This document shows, one piece after another, positions 11,218 through 24,200 of a DNA stretch of 64,000 nucleotides; positions within the stretch are counted from its first letter, which is position 1, and each line of letters starts with the position of its first letter. The notes below the pieces were generated by a model. It made no database searches, had not been told where the DNA came from, and saw nothing but the letters and a program-made list of their open reading frames with translations. The position numbers and the translations under genes are program-made. This DNA is from Symbiodinium natans (taxonomy: Eukaryota; Sar; Dinophyceae; Suessiales; Symbiodiniaceae), in the NCBI GenBank assembly GCA_905221605.1, contig CAJNDS010000150.1:62001-126000 (forward strand), written 5' to 3'.

Positions 11218-12191
11218 CTACGGGTGGTCACGCGTCACCCCTCGAGTCTGCCAGGACCTCATGTAGCTCTGGCAGGGGTCCCTCGCCGAGCTCAGCGGCA
11301 GGCGGCAACTCGAGGAGCGAGGCGGCGTAGGCGCGCTGGGATGCGACTGCCAGGAGCCCAGACGATGGCAGAGGGCCTCAACTGCGCTGGGACTGTGGAG
11401 GCCCGGTGTCGCGCGAGGAGGCGCAGGAGTTGCACAGCTTCGGTGGCGCTGGATGAGCCGGTCGTGGTCCTCGCGTTTCTGCTCGAGGTGCCTCGCGACA
11501 AAGGCGTCGTGCCCGAGGGGGGATCCGAGCACGGTGAGCCCTTGGCGTTCCGGCAGGAAAGACCAGTCGCCAACCCAGACGGGCGCCACCCCATCGCCGC
11601 CGCTGAGGTCTGCGATGCCGCCGGGCTCCTCACCAGCGGCGTTCCACATGCGCGTTTTGCCCTCATGGAGTCGGATCCGCGCGTGGTGCCACAGGGCGGC
11701 TGCAAGGGCGTCGTACAGCGCGCGGACGCGCTCGGGGGCCGCGACTATGTAGACGTCGTCAAGGAACGCGAAGATGGCCTCGCCATCGAGGAGCTGGCTC
11801 TGAAGGTCGGCAAGCGCAGGATGCTGTGCCAGGGAATAAAACGCAGGCATCAACGGATCGCCTGCTCGCCGCCCTCGGCCTGAGAAACGTCGTGCGCGCA
11901 GCCATCATCGTCGGGCCAGGTGTAGACGCTGGGCGTGGCATAGAATTGCCGCGCGTAGGGCAGCAATGGCTGCAGCTCCGGCTGGGCAAGCAGGGCTCCG
12001 AGGATGGACCCCCGCGAAACATGGTCAAAGGCGCCGACGGCGTCAACTGACAGGACGGTGGCACGGGGGCATGCCTCCGTGGCAGCACGAGGCAGTCGGC
12101 TGACCGCCTCTGTGCCAGCACGCGTGCTCAGGCCATATTGATGGGGCATGCATGCCTGCTGGAAGTGGGGAGCGAACTGCTGCGCAAGCAC
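11218..12191 (-). mobile_element. LINE-like reverse transcriptase, palm domain, frameshifted
   Basis: The minus strand encodes the core of a non-LTR reverse transcriptase. From 12191 it reads QYGLSTRAGTEAV, VLSVDAVGAFDHVSRGSIL (motif A, with its catalytic Asp) and AEGGEQ. After a frameshift near 11850 it continues LMPAFYSLAQHPAL and AIFAFLDDVYIVA (motif C, the FxDD box) and GKTRMWN. Motif order and spacing match the dinoflagellate LINE family. The shift and the degraded part beyond about 11450 make it inactive. It lies opposite in orientation to the fragments on either side. Confidence 0.85.
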
Positions 12192-12744
12192 GCGGCCGAC
12201 GATTCAACCAACGCGATCAATAAATTTATTTTGCGTGCCGGACCACCCTGTGAAAGTGATTGCGGACAGCTTGGAAAACGGCACTGGTCACTTGCGAACG
12301 ATTGCGAATTCGCGCTTGCCAAGCGGCGTTACGCTCCAACAGAGCTGCAAAACAGGCATCAATCCACCATGATGGTTGTTTTCTGGAAGTGGCCTTGGAA
12401 ACACGTCCGCTTTCCAAATGGTTTCGCAAGCGTTGCCGTGGCAGCAATAAGATCACTACCAAGTAAGGGGCAACACAAGTTTCGGCTCGGGCAAGAACAG
12501 TGGTAATCGTTCACATCAAACACGATGCCGGGCTTTGCAATCACCAAGTTTAACGCTGTTCCACGCACATGTTTTGGGGAGTTGTGCGGATGGGCAAGCC
12601 GAAGGATTGTAAAAGTAGCTCCAAAATTGGAATGCCATCAGATGTGCTGAAATATCGGCGCACCTGGGCATTCAGCTCGGCCCAACATCAGTTGCTTCGG
12701 CGTTACGCGATTCAAAGCGCGGCGGAACCCCGGGCTTATCTGGC

Positions 12745-13790
12745 ATGCGGGCGGAGCATCTCAAACTCTTGTTCCAGGACGTGGCGGCTTTGAGCTCTTG
12801 GCATACGCATCTCGGAAACTGGCAAATGCGCAGGTGCCCGCCGACATTGTGTCGGGCTTGGCCGGCTCACCTGACTGCACTCCGTGTTTCGCCGCCTAAT
12901 GTTGCACACCCTCGCCCGTATTCCTGACGGAACTCCGCGAACTCCTGCCCGTTGTCCGCCTGCTCTACGGCGGCCCATCCACGTCCTGCTGGTGGGGTGC
13001 GGGCAGGAACTGTCGAAATATCCGGGATGTGACGCAGGGAGAAGGATGCGAGCAAAGGGACCCGCTGGTGCCCGCCCTGTTCACATTGGACCCTTTCAGC
13101 GATGCCGTCTCCACACATGGACAGTCTCGTGGCTTTCCTCGACGACTTGGAAATCACCACGAACTGCGCACCATGTCTGTGAAGTGCGGATGTAGCAACT
13201 CGCACCCTCCTTCGTTGTTGATTCGCCCTCACTTGCAGGACACGGGCTTGGGCGACTCGCCACATGGATGGCAATCACACACGCCACGCGCGCTTCTGCC
13301 AACGTTGTCGCCAAGTGCTTGTGCGTTCGTGCGCTCGCAAGCTGGACTACGCAGCTAACAGCAGTCCCCGCATAGCCAACCACTCCCCTTTCCCATCAGC
13401 TCGGACCGTTGCGGGCCCGTGCCTGGTTGTGGTGGATCGGTCAAAGCGCGTACGGGGCTACTCGCACAGCGGCCCCGGTTTTCGGCTAGATTTCGTGATC
13501 TACGGCGCCACACCGCTGGGGGAGGCGCCCTCCGTTGCATTGCCACCTTCTGGTCTTCTACTCAGCCTTACACGCACGAGGCAGCCGCAGCCCTGCGCAG
13601 CTGCGCCATCAGCTGTGCGGGTTGCAGTGCGCTCGGCGCGGGTGGCCCGCAGAAGCTCGGTCTTGGGAGCTGAGATCGGCGGCCGCTGGAGCGAGGGCTC
13701 TTTGCGCCTGCTGCACGAGCTTGTCCGCTTTCCTGAACGGTCTTTCACACAACGTGCGTTCTCGATGTTAGTAATTTCATGACATTGACC
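12745..13790 (+). mobile_element. LINE-like reverse transcriptase fragment, heavily decayed
   Basis: A plus-strand relic of the same retroelement family. It starts MRAEHLKLLFQDVAAL, the conserved N-terminal motif of the reverse transcriptase. Then, in other frames, come VFRRLMLHTLARI, pieces of an RLLYGGPSTSCWW-like strand, and QGEGCEQRDPLVPALF at about 13035 to 13082. At least three frameshifts are needed to align it. The stretch after 13250 is only faintly similar. Motif C was not found. Confidence 0.7.
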
Positions 13791-14276
13791 TTATTGCTGT
13801 TAAGCGATGTCCCAAATGTTGGTTTGACTCATGTCGCAGTCGTTGGTACTCATGTTTGATCGTGTGCATATTTGTTTTCTGTTCACATATGTTCACTTTC
13901 AGTTCTGATCGCGACACACGACCTGTTTCTCTTCCCATAGGCCCATAGGTGCTGGTCTTGAATGGGGTCGGATGTCCACATGCATGCCTTTCCGCGCGCA
14001 GCACCGTTTATGCGTCGTCACTGGCGAGGCCGAGCGAACTGCCGGGTCGAAGCGGCAACACGCACGCCTACCATGCGAGCTGCTCCAGAAACTGAAGCAC
14101 CTGCCCGAAATCTGCTCGGCGACCAGATCCAGCTGCTTCAGGGCGAAGCCCCGTCCCAGCCCGATGAGGACGGATCCCTCGACCTCACCCGCGGGTGGCA
14201 GCGCCCCGCTTCCCAGGCGGCCGATGACTTCGCTCACCGTGCCCACTGACGCGAAGCAAATTCGGCCTCCGCTGCC

Positions 14277-14990
14277 TTGCTGCTCTCGCAAGCCGGTCCG
14301 CGTGCTGCGCGGGTTTTCGTTGCCCGCCCCACCTTGCCTGAGTTTTCCTTGGCATCGCCGCTCCTTTTGCGCAAGCTCCGCCTCCCCCTGCCCCTCACGG
14401 CTGCCAGATGCCGATGCCAAGCAAAACAAGACCCTTTTGGCGATCACCGCGCTGCGTGTCCGCGCTCAGGCGTCCTGCGCGCACATGCTGGCCCGCTGGA
14501 GCGAGCGGCCGCCCGGGTCTGCAGAGAAGCAGGGGCGACGGTTGCCCTCAACGTCCTCGTCCGAGATCTCAATCTCGACCCCGTCCGTCAGGATGACAGC
14601 CGCATTGAGGTGATCGCCAACGGCCTGCCTCTGTGGGGGGGTGCCCAGGTCGCGGTTGACACCACCCTGGTCTCTCCCCTCACCGCTGCTGGTGCCCCGA
14701 AAAAAAGGGAAGGAATCGCCGCAAACCACATGCTGGCATGCGATGGCATGCGGACCCGACGGAATGGAAAAGGGCGCGAGCCGGCAGAGTCCAGGCTGGT
14801 AGCAACTGGCATTCTCGAAAGGAGTTCTGCCTGCGAAGCGGCCTACCTGCTCATCACGCCGTTTGGAGTGGGCCTGGTTGCAGCTCTCGGGAAGCTGTTG
14901 GGGCCCGCCCGACACATGGGTTGTCACCAGAAATGGCAGCGGCTGTCGGGGAGGGCGCCACCCGATTTCGAGCGGGCGAGCCTCCAGTGA
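14277..14990 (+). mobile_element. LINE-like C-terminal Cys/His and endonuclease-like domain
   Basis: The best-preserved LINE piece, open for 237 codons. It has LLSQAGPRAARVF, a Cys/His cluster (RCRCQAKQDPFGDHRAAC), LERAAARVCREAGA, NVLVRDLNLDPVRQDDSRIE and VIANGLPLWGGAQVAVDTTL. The Cys cluster followed by a conserved Asp region resembles the restriction-like endonuclease end of some non-LTR elements; that reading is inference. The plus orientation and position after the 12.7-kb fragment could make the two parts of one insertion. The region between them (13.8 to 14.27 kb) is degraded. Confidence 0.75.
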
Positions 14991-15075
14991 CCCCTAACCC
15001 TGCGCGGGGCTGAGGCGCGTGGGAACCTCCCTACACGAATTCATGCGACATGCGGAAGGGTGCGAGGAAAAAGAC

Positions 15076-15560
15076 CTAGGCCAAGCAGGAATCGGTGGAG
15101 AGCACGAGTCGCGTAGAGTTGGAAAGGTTCCTGCCCACCTCGGATCCCCCAACCACCAACTTCTGAGGCCCGCTCGCGCTCAACTCCGGGTACGTGACGC
15201 TTACGTCGTTCCGGGATACGCAGGACAGCGCCGTCAGTCGTACAGTAGCGGCACCGGGCTGCGGCAGGCCCGTCCGGGCTGGCCAACAAGCGTGGCGTCG
15301 CAGCACATCGCCCCGCCCAAGGTCCTGCAGTCATCTCTTGTTTCCGCATTTTCCATTGTCGCCAAGGGCTCTTTTTGCAGCTAGCCTCCTGTCGCTTCCG
15401 TTCCGCGGCACGTCCTGGTGAACGGGATTGAAATTGAGTGCTCGAACGCATTGAGGGCAGAGTAGCTCCAGCTGACGCGGGCGGCTGCAGACTCGCAGCG
15501 AAGTGGTCGCCATCTTGTCCAGCGAACCAGGAGTGCTCAGGAGAGCGGCGGTGGAAAAAC
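15076..15560 (-). mobile_element. LINE-like C-terminal fragment, minus strand
   Basis: A third copy of the C-terminal region, on the minus strand and broken across three frames: GDHFAAS (about 15505), CVRALNFNPVHQDVPRNGSD, then GLPQPGAATVRLTALSC and VTYPELSASGPQKLVV, GGSEVGR. Aligned with the plus-strand copy at 14.3 kb, the order is the same (GDHRAAC, VRDLNLDPVRQDDSR, the DTTLV region). With the YPEL/EVGG copy at 10.7 kb this shows at least three independent insertions. Confidence 0.65.
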
Positions 15561-16374
15561 GATAATTGTGGCAGGGTGGGGCAGGCAGGGCGGGAGGGAA
15601 AAAGTCGGCCCAGTCAGGGGCCTCGAACCCAACGGATCGCATGGCTAACTGGGCTCGCATGGCTAGGATGCCGAACAATGGCCCGACTCCAGCATCGTGG
15701 CTTGCCGCAACCCGCGTGTGACGTCGAGCAGGAGGGTCCGGTCTGTCGCAGTACGAGATCACGCAAGTGTGTGTTTCATCAAACTCGTCCTGGGTGCCAT
15801 ATGCGACAGCGAGTGCGACAGGCGCGTTGCGTCGAGGACACCAGCCCACAAGGAGAGTCAGCAAAGGCACGCCGGGGGCAAAATGCTCACCGCGCCCACG
15901 ACGTGCCAACGACCATCCATGCAACAACAAAGGTGTGCAAGCGGCAACAGAAATCATTCGGCCGAGGCATTGAGCAAACACGGGCAATTTAAGCATGGCG
16001 GCAACTTCCTCTCTACGCAAAGTGGTGCATACAGCAACGCTGCCCCGCATCAGCGCGCGCTGCAGCCTGGCGACCAAGGCAGCAAACGATGACCCCATTG
16101 CCGCAGCTGCGCTTAAAACCGTGAGGCATCGACAGAATAACAGACATGCGACACATGACACAAGCTGCTGCGATTTCGGCATAGGCAGCTGAGTATTGTC
16201 GGCCCGCGCGAAAAGTTGATGAAATTTGCGGTTTGCTCCTTTCATAAAGTCTGCGCCCGTGCTTCCACATTCTGGATTGGAACAAAACACCAAGGCTAAC
16301 AACGGTCCGAGACCACAACACAGCCCTGCAGATGTGCTGGCGGCGAAGGCGCGGGCAGCCGACGAAGCTTTCAC
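15561..16374 (-). other. Long open minus-strand stretch of unknown nature
   Basis: One minus-strand frame is open from 16374 into the LINE fragment at about 15400. The upstream part (for example LFGILAMRAQLAMRSVGFEA and GEHFAPGVPLLTLLVGWCP) matches nothing I recognise. In GC-rich sequence such a run can arise by chance, and it ends in LINE debris in the same frame. It may be a further part of that element or noise. Confidence 0.25.
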
Positions 16375-16401
16375 TGTTTCACGCCGTCCAAAAACACAAC
16401 C

Positions 16402-16617
16402 TCATGTTTCAGTGGGCGCTGGAAATTGAACTTTGGTTTCGCTACGCAAATCCGATCCTATTGTGCCACTTTCGGCATCCTGTTGCAAGGCCCCAGACTG
16501 GGGGTCGTCCTGGTTGTTCGCCCACGCGTGTGCCTGCACAAAGAACCGCTGTTTCCCGGCCAGTGGTTTCGGGAAGTTCGGCAAGAAACATGGCGAATCT
16601 TCACCTCCAGTGAGCAT
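16402..16617 (-). CDS. Small open reading frame or exon, unrecognised
   Basis: An ATG-to-TGA frame of 71 codons, or an exon starting at GTGAAG after CACTGGAG. It encodes SPCFLPNFPKPLAGKQRFFV, QAHAWANNQDDPQSGALQQD and SETKVQFPAPTET. Residue use looks protein-like (mixed, no low complexity), but there is no family hit I recognise and no neighbouring exon was found. Confidence 0.3.
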   Translation of the reverse strand: MLTGGEDSPCFLPNFPKPLAGKQRFFVQAHAWANNQDDPQSGALQQDAESGTIGSDLRSETKVQFPAPTET

Positions 16618-17361
16618 CTATGCTCATCTATGTCGTTTCTCCGGCACTTGTCCTGTCGAAAATACGTCCCGTGCAGCAAGATCCGCAAGATAACGGACCA
16701 AAAATTACCCAAGAGCGGCTTGCGGCTCTTTGCTTCCGGGATCGTACAGCTCCAAATCGACACTCTTGGGGAACGAGTGCTTTCATCGAGGTTCTGCCAG
16801 CCGCGGAACAACCGCAGGAAAAAAAAAACAAAATAACCATAAAATAAAATAAAATGTATGGCCGTTTCAAGCGAAGCTCCGCGAAGAGAAACCGACTTGG
16901 ATTTTTTGCCTAACCGCAAAATGGGGGTGCGAAGCACTCTCACGCTATGTCTGTAACCTCCGAGAAAACTGTGCAACAGAACAGAGACCTTACAGTTGCA
17001 GAATCCATCAGTTGCAAAATCCGTGAAACTCGACGCTCAGCTGCAGTATAACAAAGTAAACCAAAACTTTGGTCTCTAGAAGCCGCCAGCGTCAAGCGTC
17101 AAACGATTCACAAATATATAGAAACCGCAAGGGTCAAACGATTCACAGCACTATAGAACAACAAATATTCAGAAAACATACAAAAGCAAGAGCAAATAGA
17201 GACAAACAAAGAGCCAGAAAAGAGGTCAGGAAAAAATACAAAAACAACGCAAACCAAATCAAAAACAGTTTTGCAGTCACAAAGTATTTCAACAATATAA
17301 GCATAACAAGAAAAAAGGACACAATTGAAGTCGTGATTTCTGGAAGCAGCCAACAGACAAA

Positions 17362-18213
<852 letters not shown>

Positions 18214-21200
18214 GAACGCTGAGCGAGCGGGCTCTGCTCATTGCTCGCGATTTGCAGCGTCTGAGCACCGAAAATTGGGTTGGAGCAAATGGGAGAGGTG
18301 AAACTGAATTCAACACTGAACAAGAAAGGTAAGACCGCACAGGATTTGGGATTAGACATCGACCGAGCTAGCTGGCTAAAGTGATACTTGCGCTCAGATG
18401 TGAAAAAGTCTTCTCCCCGTCGTCCTGATGTGTTTCACTGCGTCCAGCAAAACACGCACCAATCTGCAATTGGGTCGTACCTGTTGGCCGTCGCCTGTGG
18501 TGTCCTCCAGTGGCGTCCCACATGGATCATTTTGCAGAGAGGTGCCACGGTGTCTGCAATCTCCCGCTGTGGAAGATTGCACATGCCATGCTCGGTTCGC
18601 CTGCCTTGGCAATTCTTCTTGGACAAACGGGTTAACCACCCCAGTGATCGTCTGGCTGCGTGCAACAAAGTGCCCAACCATGTACCACTTATGACAAAGT
18701 GTCCTTGCAATGGGCTCTTGCGCACTTTTTTTTTCTCTGGCGCCTCTTTACTACATCAGTAGCACAGTAGGTCGGTCTTGTTGGGCTCGACGAAAAGGGT
18801 GAAACGGAGTCAGCGCACACAACCCGCCAGACACAACACGAAACCACCAAAGAACAAACACCGAAGAAACAAAGCGAGCAATCGCGCTAAACTACTAGAT
18901 ACCCCACGGACTGAGTACTCGAGGTCGTCAATGAAGTTCCGGTGCACAAGGAAGCACAGAGCTTGTGGGGGATTTGCAAAATGCGACGTTGCCAGATTCA
19001 CAAAATCACCATCATGTAGCCACTGGTGCGACAGCGGTTCAATGGGCTCTTGCGCACAGATGGGCATGCTGCCACGCTCACCAAACGCATGTCGCTTGAC
19101 CCTTGCAAGCAAGTAGAATCTCCCAATAGCTGCCTGGCCCAACAAAAAACTGCTTTCCAAAGTCATGACAATAAATCTCTGCTCTGCCACTGCGGGGTGC
19201 TGCTAAATTTGTGCAGGCGAACTCAGCTGGCTGATTCGCAGGCAGTCAAACCTGTTGCTTTAGCTATAAGAGGTCTGACTTCCACACACGCCTTATTCTG
19301 CCTGCCATCGTCCAGCTTGCTTGTGGAAAGCCTCCATCCCGAGGTCACAGTGAACCTACATGCAGCCGAAGGTAACCGGTCCAAAACCTGCTGCGTATTC
19401 TCCATTCGCGTCAGCTGATCTTCTACGATCCTCTGACGTGCGACGAGACTCTCCAAGGCCAAGACTGTTCAAGGCTGTATGTAGTGACATGGGCAAAGGA
19501 AAAAGTTCTATCCCATTGAGAGGCCGGCCACAGAACACAAGGTTCAAGTAAGAAGGCTCTCACAAACCACCATTAAACCTCTTACGTTCGGAACGCGGTT
19601 TTCCTGCCGGAAACTGCCAACTGTGGCCACAAGAGCCTGAATCAGATACACAACAACTCTCATTGCTCTTAGAAGTCTTAAGTTTGTTCACGGCATTTCG
19701 CTGCTCAACATTTTTATCCGTATGCAGCAGTAAGGTGCCAATGCCCCTGCCCTTCCACCTTGCTTCCTCTTGCCTGCCCAATCCCTCCCCCCCCCCTCCC
19801 CCCACACGTTCCTTGGCCCCTTGCCTCCACCTCTTGTACCTGCCCAACCCTCCTGCTGCCCTGCTGTTAGTAATGGAGTGTTTTAAGGGTTTCAGTGCAT
19901 GCCCCAGCCTCTTCTTCGCTGTCGTGCGATTGTTTTGGTTCCTCATTTTCTCCTTTTCATGGATACAATAGTCGTCTGTACTTTATCTCACAATTTTTAG
20001 TCTCTGAAGATTCCCAGTTGATGCTTCTGGGCGCAGAAGCTACACAATAGATTGTTTGGGGAATAACCATCGTATTAAAGTGTATTCAATAGCAGAAATA
20101 CTCCCATATCTAATTCGTATCATCATTGGGGCGTGTCTCTAATATATATGTATGTACATATACCATGAAGAAATTTTCTCATTCCCACGATATGTTGGGA
20201 TATCTCATCCCCTTTTGAGGAAAAAGATATTTCTTTCTCCAAATATGTTGATATCAGACATGACAAAAATTATAAATGAAAAATATGAAAATTCAATGAC
20301 AAACATAGCATGCAAGTGAATCTCCCTCTCTCTCTGGAAAAATCTGTTATTTTCATTCATGAAAAGAATTCGTTTATTATGGCACGCATCTTGCGCCATA
20401 TTGAGAAACAAAATCTATTTCCACGAATTCATTTAATCAGATCCCTTTCTCTGCTTGCAAAGAAATATATTTCTACGAGAAAGTTCTTGCGAGCCTCCGA
20501 AATCAAACTTCGGGGTTGTGTGAAATTGTGATGATCTTGAAAAAGCAGAGAAATATCAAAAACGAGAGATGAAAACAAAATGAGCCTTACTAACTTTTTG
20601 CAACTTAGCCAACCGGCTTGGTTTGGATCAAAATTTTGTTTTGAAAATTTTCAAAAAACGTTGCAAAAAACATGGCGTCCAAAAAATCTAGATGCATTCC
20701 GTGGAATGTTGGGTTTAAAAACAAATCATTTTGGAATTCCTTGCCAGGTGAAATGGAGCAAACAAAAAAGTTGTCAACGAAAGGAAAAAAACACATTTTT
20801 CATGGTTTTCAAAAACAAATCCAAATTTCAAAAATATGCATAAATTCAGTCTGGGTTACTAAATCATTGTTGGCTCATATTCGTCAAACTCAACATCTTA
20901 TTGAAAATAACAAATTCTTTGTTGTGTTATTTTTGCAATGACGTGACGTCGTTGTGACGTAGTAACCGTAGCAACTGCAAACAGAAACGTTTTATTTTCA
21001 AAAATCCGTAGTGACCGTAGTGACCGCGTGGTGACCGTACGTAGTGACCGCAAAAACTTTTTTAGTTCATAAGACTTCCCGACACGACACCAAGAACCAA
21101 GATTAAGTTGCTTGACTGCGGAAGCAGGCCGAGCATTTGCGTTTCTTCGAAGCTGGAACAAGTGAAGCCAGGCTGTAGTGGGGGGCAAGCTGCTTGCTGG

Positions 21201-24200
21201 ACGAAGCTTGAAAGAGCGTTAATGGCAGTGTAAGCAATTGGTTCTCGATGGAGAGATAAAGGGGGTGGATGGAGCCTGTCGTTGTGCCACCGCGGAGTCT
21301 GTGAGGGCTGCAAAGAAGGTCCAACGCAGAGATCAACGAACGGCTGAGATTTTCTGGAGAATCGTTTTGAAATTGCATGCTGCACGTCGAGACTTGCGGG
21401 CGAGGTGAAGACCCTTGGGCTGTCTTGGCCCGGCGAGAGTCAGCGAGAGGAGGGCTCGGGGCAGCGTGGAGGGCGGGAGGGCGGGGGGGGGGCGGGAAAG
21501 GGCGGGAAAGGCAGAGTGCAGCAAGGGCAGCGAAGAGGAGGCTCGGGCATGCACTGTAGCCCTTAAAACAGTCCATTGCCAACAACAAGGTTGGACAGGC
21601 ACCAAAAGGGGCCAAGAGCGCGAAGGCAGTCGGCAAGGCGGGAGGGTTTGAGCCTTGCAACACTCCATTACTCGGTTAGGTGGGAGGGGGGGGCGAGGGG
21701 GTTGGGCAAGGGGGCAGTGAGAGGGGGGGGGGGGGGGGGGGCAGCGCAGGGGGCAGCAAGGGCAGCGGGGGAGGGTGAGGGTGGCGGCAAGGGGCAGCAA
21801 GAGCTGCGAGGGGAAGGCAAGGGCAGGGGCAGCAAGGGCAATGAAGAGGAGGGTCGAGCATGCACTGAGCCCTTAAAACACTCCATTGACAGCAAGGCAG
21901 GAGGAGGACCAAGACGTCTGTTGCCGCGGTGCCGGCTCCGTAAAAAGTTGCCCACCGTGAAAAGCCCGAAATTGGATTCCCTTATGGATCCCGTGTTTGG
22001 CCTGTAGCTGAAATCCTTAAACCCCCGCTGGCCTCTCACCTGGCGCTGCTGCGGCTTCCGGTGGTCTTTCTTGGGTTCTGTTGCTGTCTCCTCAACCTGA
22101 TTTTCCCCTGTTCTCATGATGGCCGTTACCCTGGGCTTGGGTCTTTAGCATGGCTTGCAGAGCTTGAGTTCCCTGACTTCCGGTGCCCTCCTTGGAATCA
22201 GCATCCGTCTTTTGCACTGGGTGCCGCTGTTTCCGTTTCCTGGTTTCCGGTGGTCCTCCTTGGGGTCCAGCTCTGGCAAGTGTCTTCGTTGGTTCCCGTG
22301 TCTCTGTGTCCTTAACCGCTGTTCCCTGGCCTCCGTTGCTTTCCTTGGGGTCAGCTCTCGCTGACTCGGCCCTGCATGTGTCCCGGCGCGGGGGGTTCCG
22401 CGTCTTGGGTCTCGGTCCAAATCTCTGGGGAGTGGCGTCTTTCAGCGTTTGTTCGCATGCACTGTTCCATGTGTTCGAAACCGTCACATCTCATTGCAGG
22501 CCCAGTTAGGCCCACGCCTAAGAATGTAAAATGGACCCCCCCGTACTAAGTCTGTGACATTTTCTTTTTTGGGCCCGGGGCCCCCGAAAAGACTTCGAGG
22601 CCCCTTCATTTTGCATTTCTGGCTTGGTTCCCAGGTTCCCAAAGCCTCCGAAGAAACAAAGAAAACACGGCACCTGACCCGGAGACCTGAAGCCATTCAT
22701 ATCCAGCCGTCTTGACCTCGGCTGGCTGCATATGTCGTTATCCAAGTGTTATTCACAGCCACATGATACCACCAGTATAATATAAACAGTGTTGGGACAG
22801 TGTATGGGCAGTAGCAACATGCTGCTACTCGTGCCCAAAAATGGCATAGCCCTGTCGGAAAGAAGTGCTCTCGAAGACAGACAGGGTAAGAGGCGTTCCT
22901 GGTTGCCATTCTGTACGCGGCCAGTGCGATGACACAGTGTGCGTTCATCTCATGTCCAGTCCATGATTAAGGGTGACCTGCAGAGGTCCCAGCAAGTGTA
23001 GCACGGGAGGAATGTAAAACGACCCCCCCCTTCATTTTACATTTCCAGGTCCCCGGGAGCTGACTGGCAATTGACTAGCTGGGATCCGACCCCTGAACCT
23101 TTCTGTTAGATGCTGGCTTGATACCTGCCGGATTCCTACACATCTCCTCCAAGTAAGCCCCAAAACCCTTGGAAATGTAAAATGACGGCCCCCCCTTCAT
23201 TTACATTTCCAGGTCCCTGGCGAGTCTGGGTCTGATGAGCTAGAGTCCCATTGAAGTCCTACTTGTATCCTGCGCACATCTGCCATAAGTCTGAGTGACG
23301 TCTCCGCCCCTGCAAAAGTCCTGGGTGGTGGGGCCTGGGTGGCTTTGGGGCGGAGGAGGGGCGGGGGCGTAATGCAATGTAAACTGGAGGGGGGCCTTCA
23401 TTTTACATTGCAAAGCAAACAAGATCACAGCTGAGCAGTACAGTCGGGGTGTGTGGTCCAAGTTTTCGTTGGTGGCACCGACAGATGCCAGCCGACTTCT
23501 TGTCTTTGAAGCTTTCCTGAAAGCCATTGGGGACGTCAGTCCGGACCTGCTGCCGATAGCAAACTAGTGGCCCTGGCCCAAGTCTAGCCCAGGCAGTGCC
23601 CACGCCACATACTGCTCCAGTACTGCTCCCATAAGCCCTGTCTGAACCCTAAACATTGACCGCGCTGTGGCAGCAGAATCGTGCAGCATCGAAGCTGCGA
23701 AGTGGCAGTGGAATAGCTGCTGCGAACCAAGAGACCGCAAGGGGGGTAATGAAAAGAATGCTGAAGCTCTTTGAGGAGAGAGAGTGGAGAGGGTAGACTG
23801 AGACGAGGGAGAGTGCAGGGAGAGTGTGAGGGGAGTGAAGATAGTGACCACCTTGGATTCAACACTGATTTCATCCTTTCTCTTGTGGTTAGCCCCCCCC
23901 CCTTCGTTTTACATTCTGTCGGGTGGTTCCGGGGACACGGAAATGTAAAATCCAGGGGCCCCCATGCAAAACACGTTGGGCGTATGGGTGCCCAGTTAGT
24001 CTGCGCTTGCCTCCCGTTGGTGTGTCACCTCCGCCGTCTCCACGCCGCTCTGACGCGCTCCTGGCTCCTGGGAGTGCCTCGCTAGCCGCTAGCCCCCCTG
24101 CTTGGCGCCTCCACCAACTGCGTGCACCTGCTCAATATAATGTTACCCTCCCGGTTGCCGGTAAACCTTGTCAGTTCTCCCGCATTGCCTTTGTTCAGGT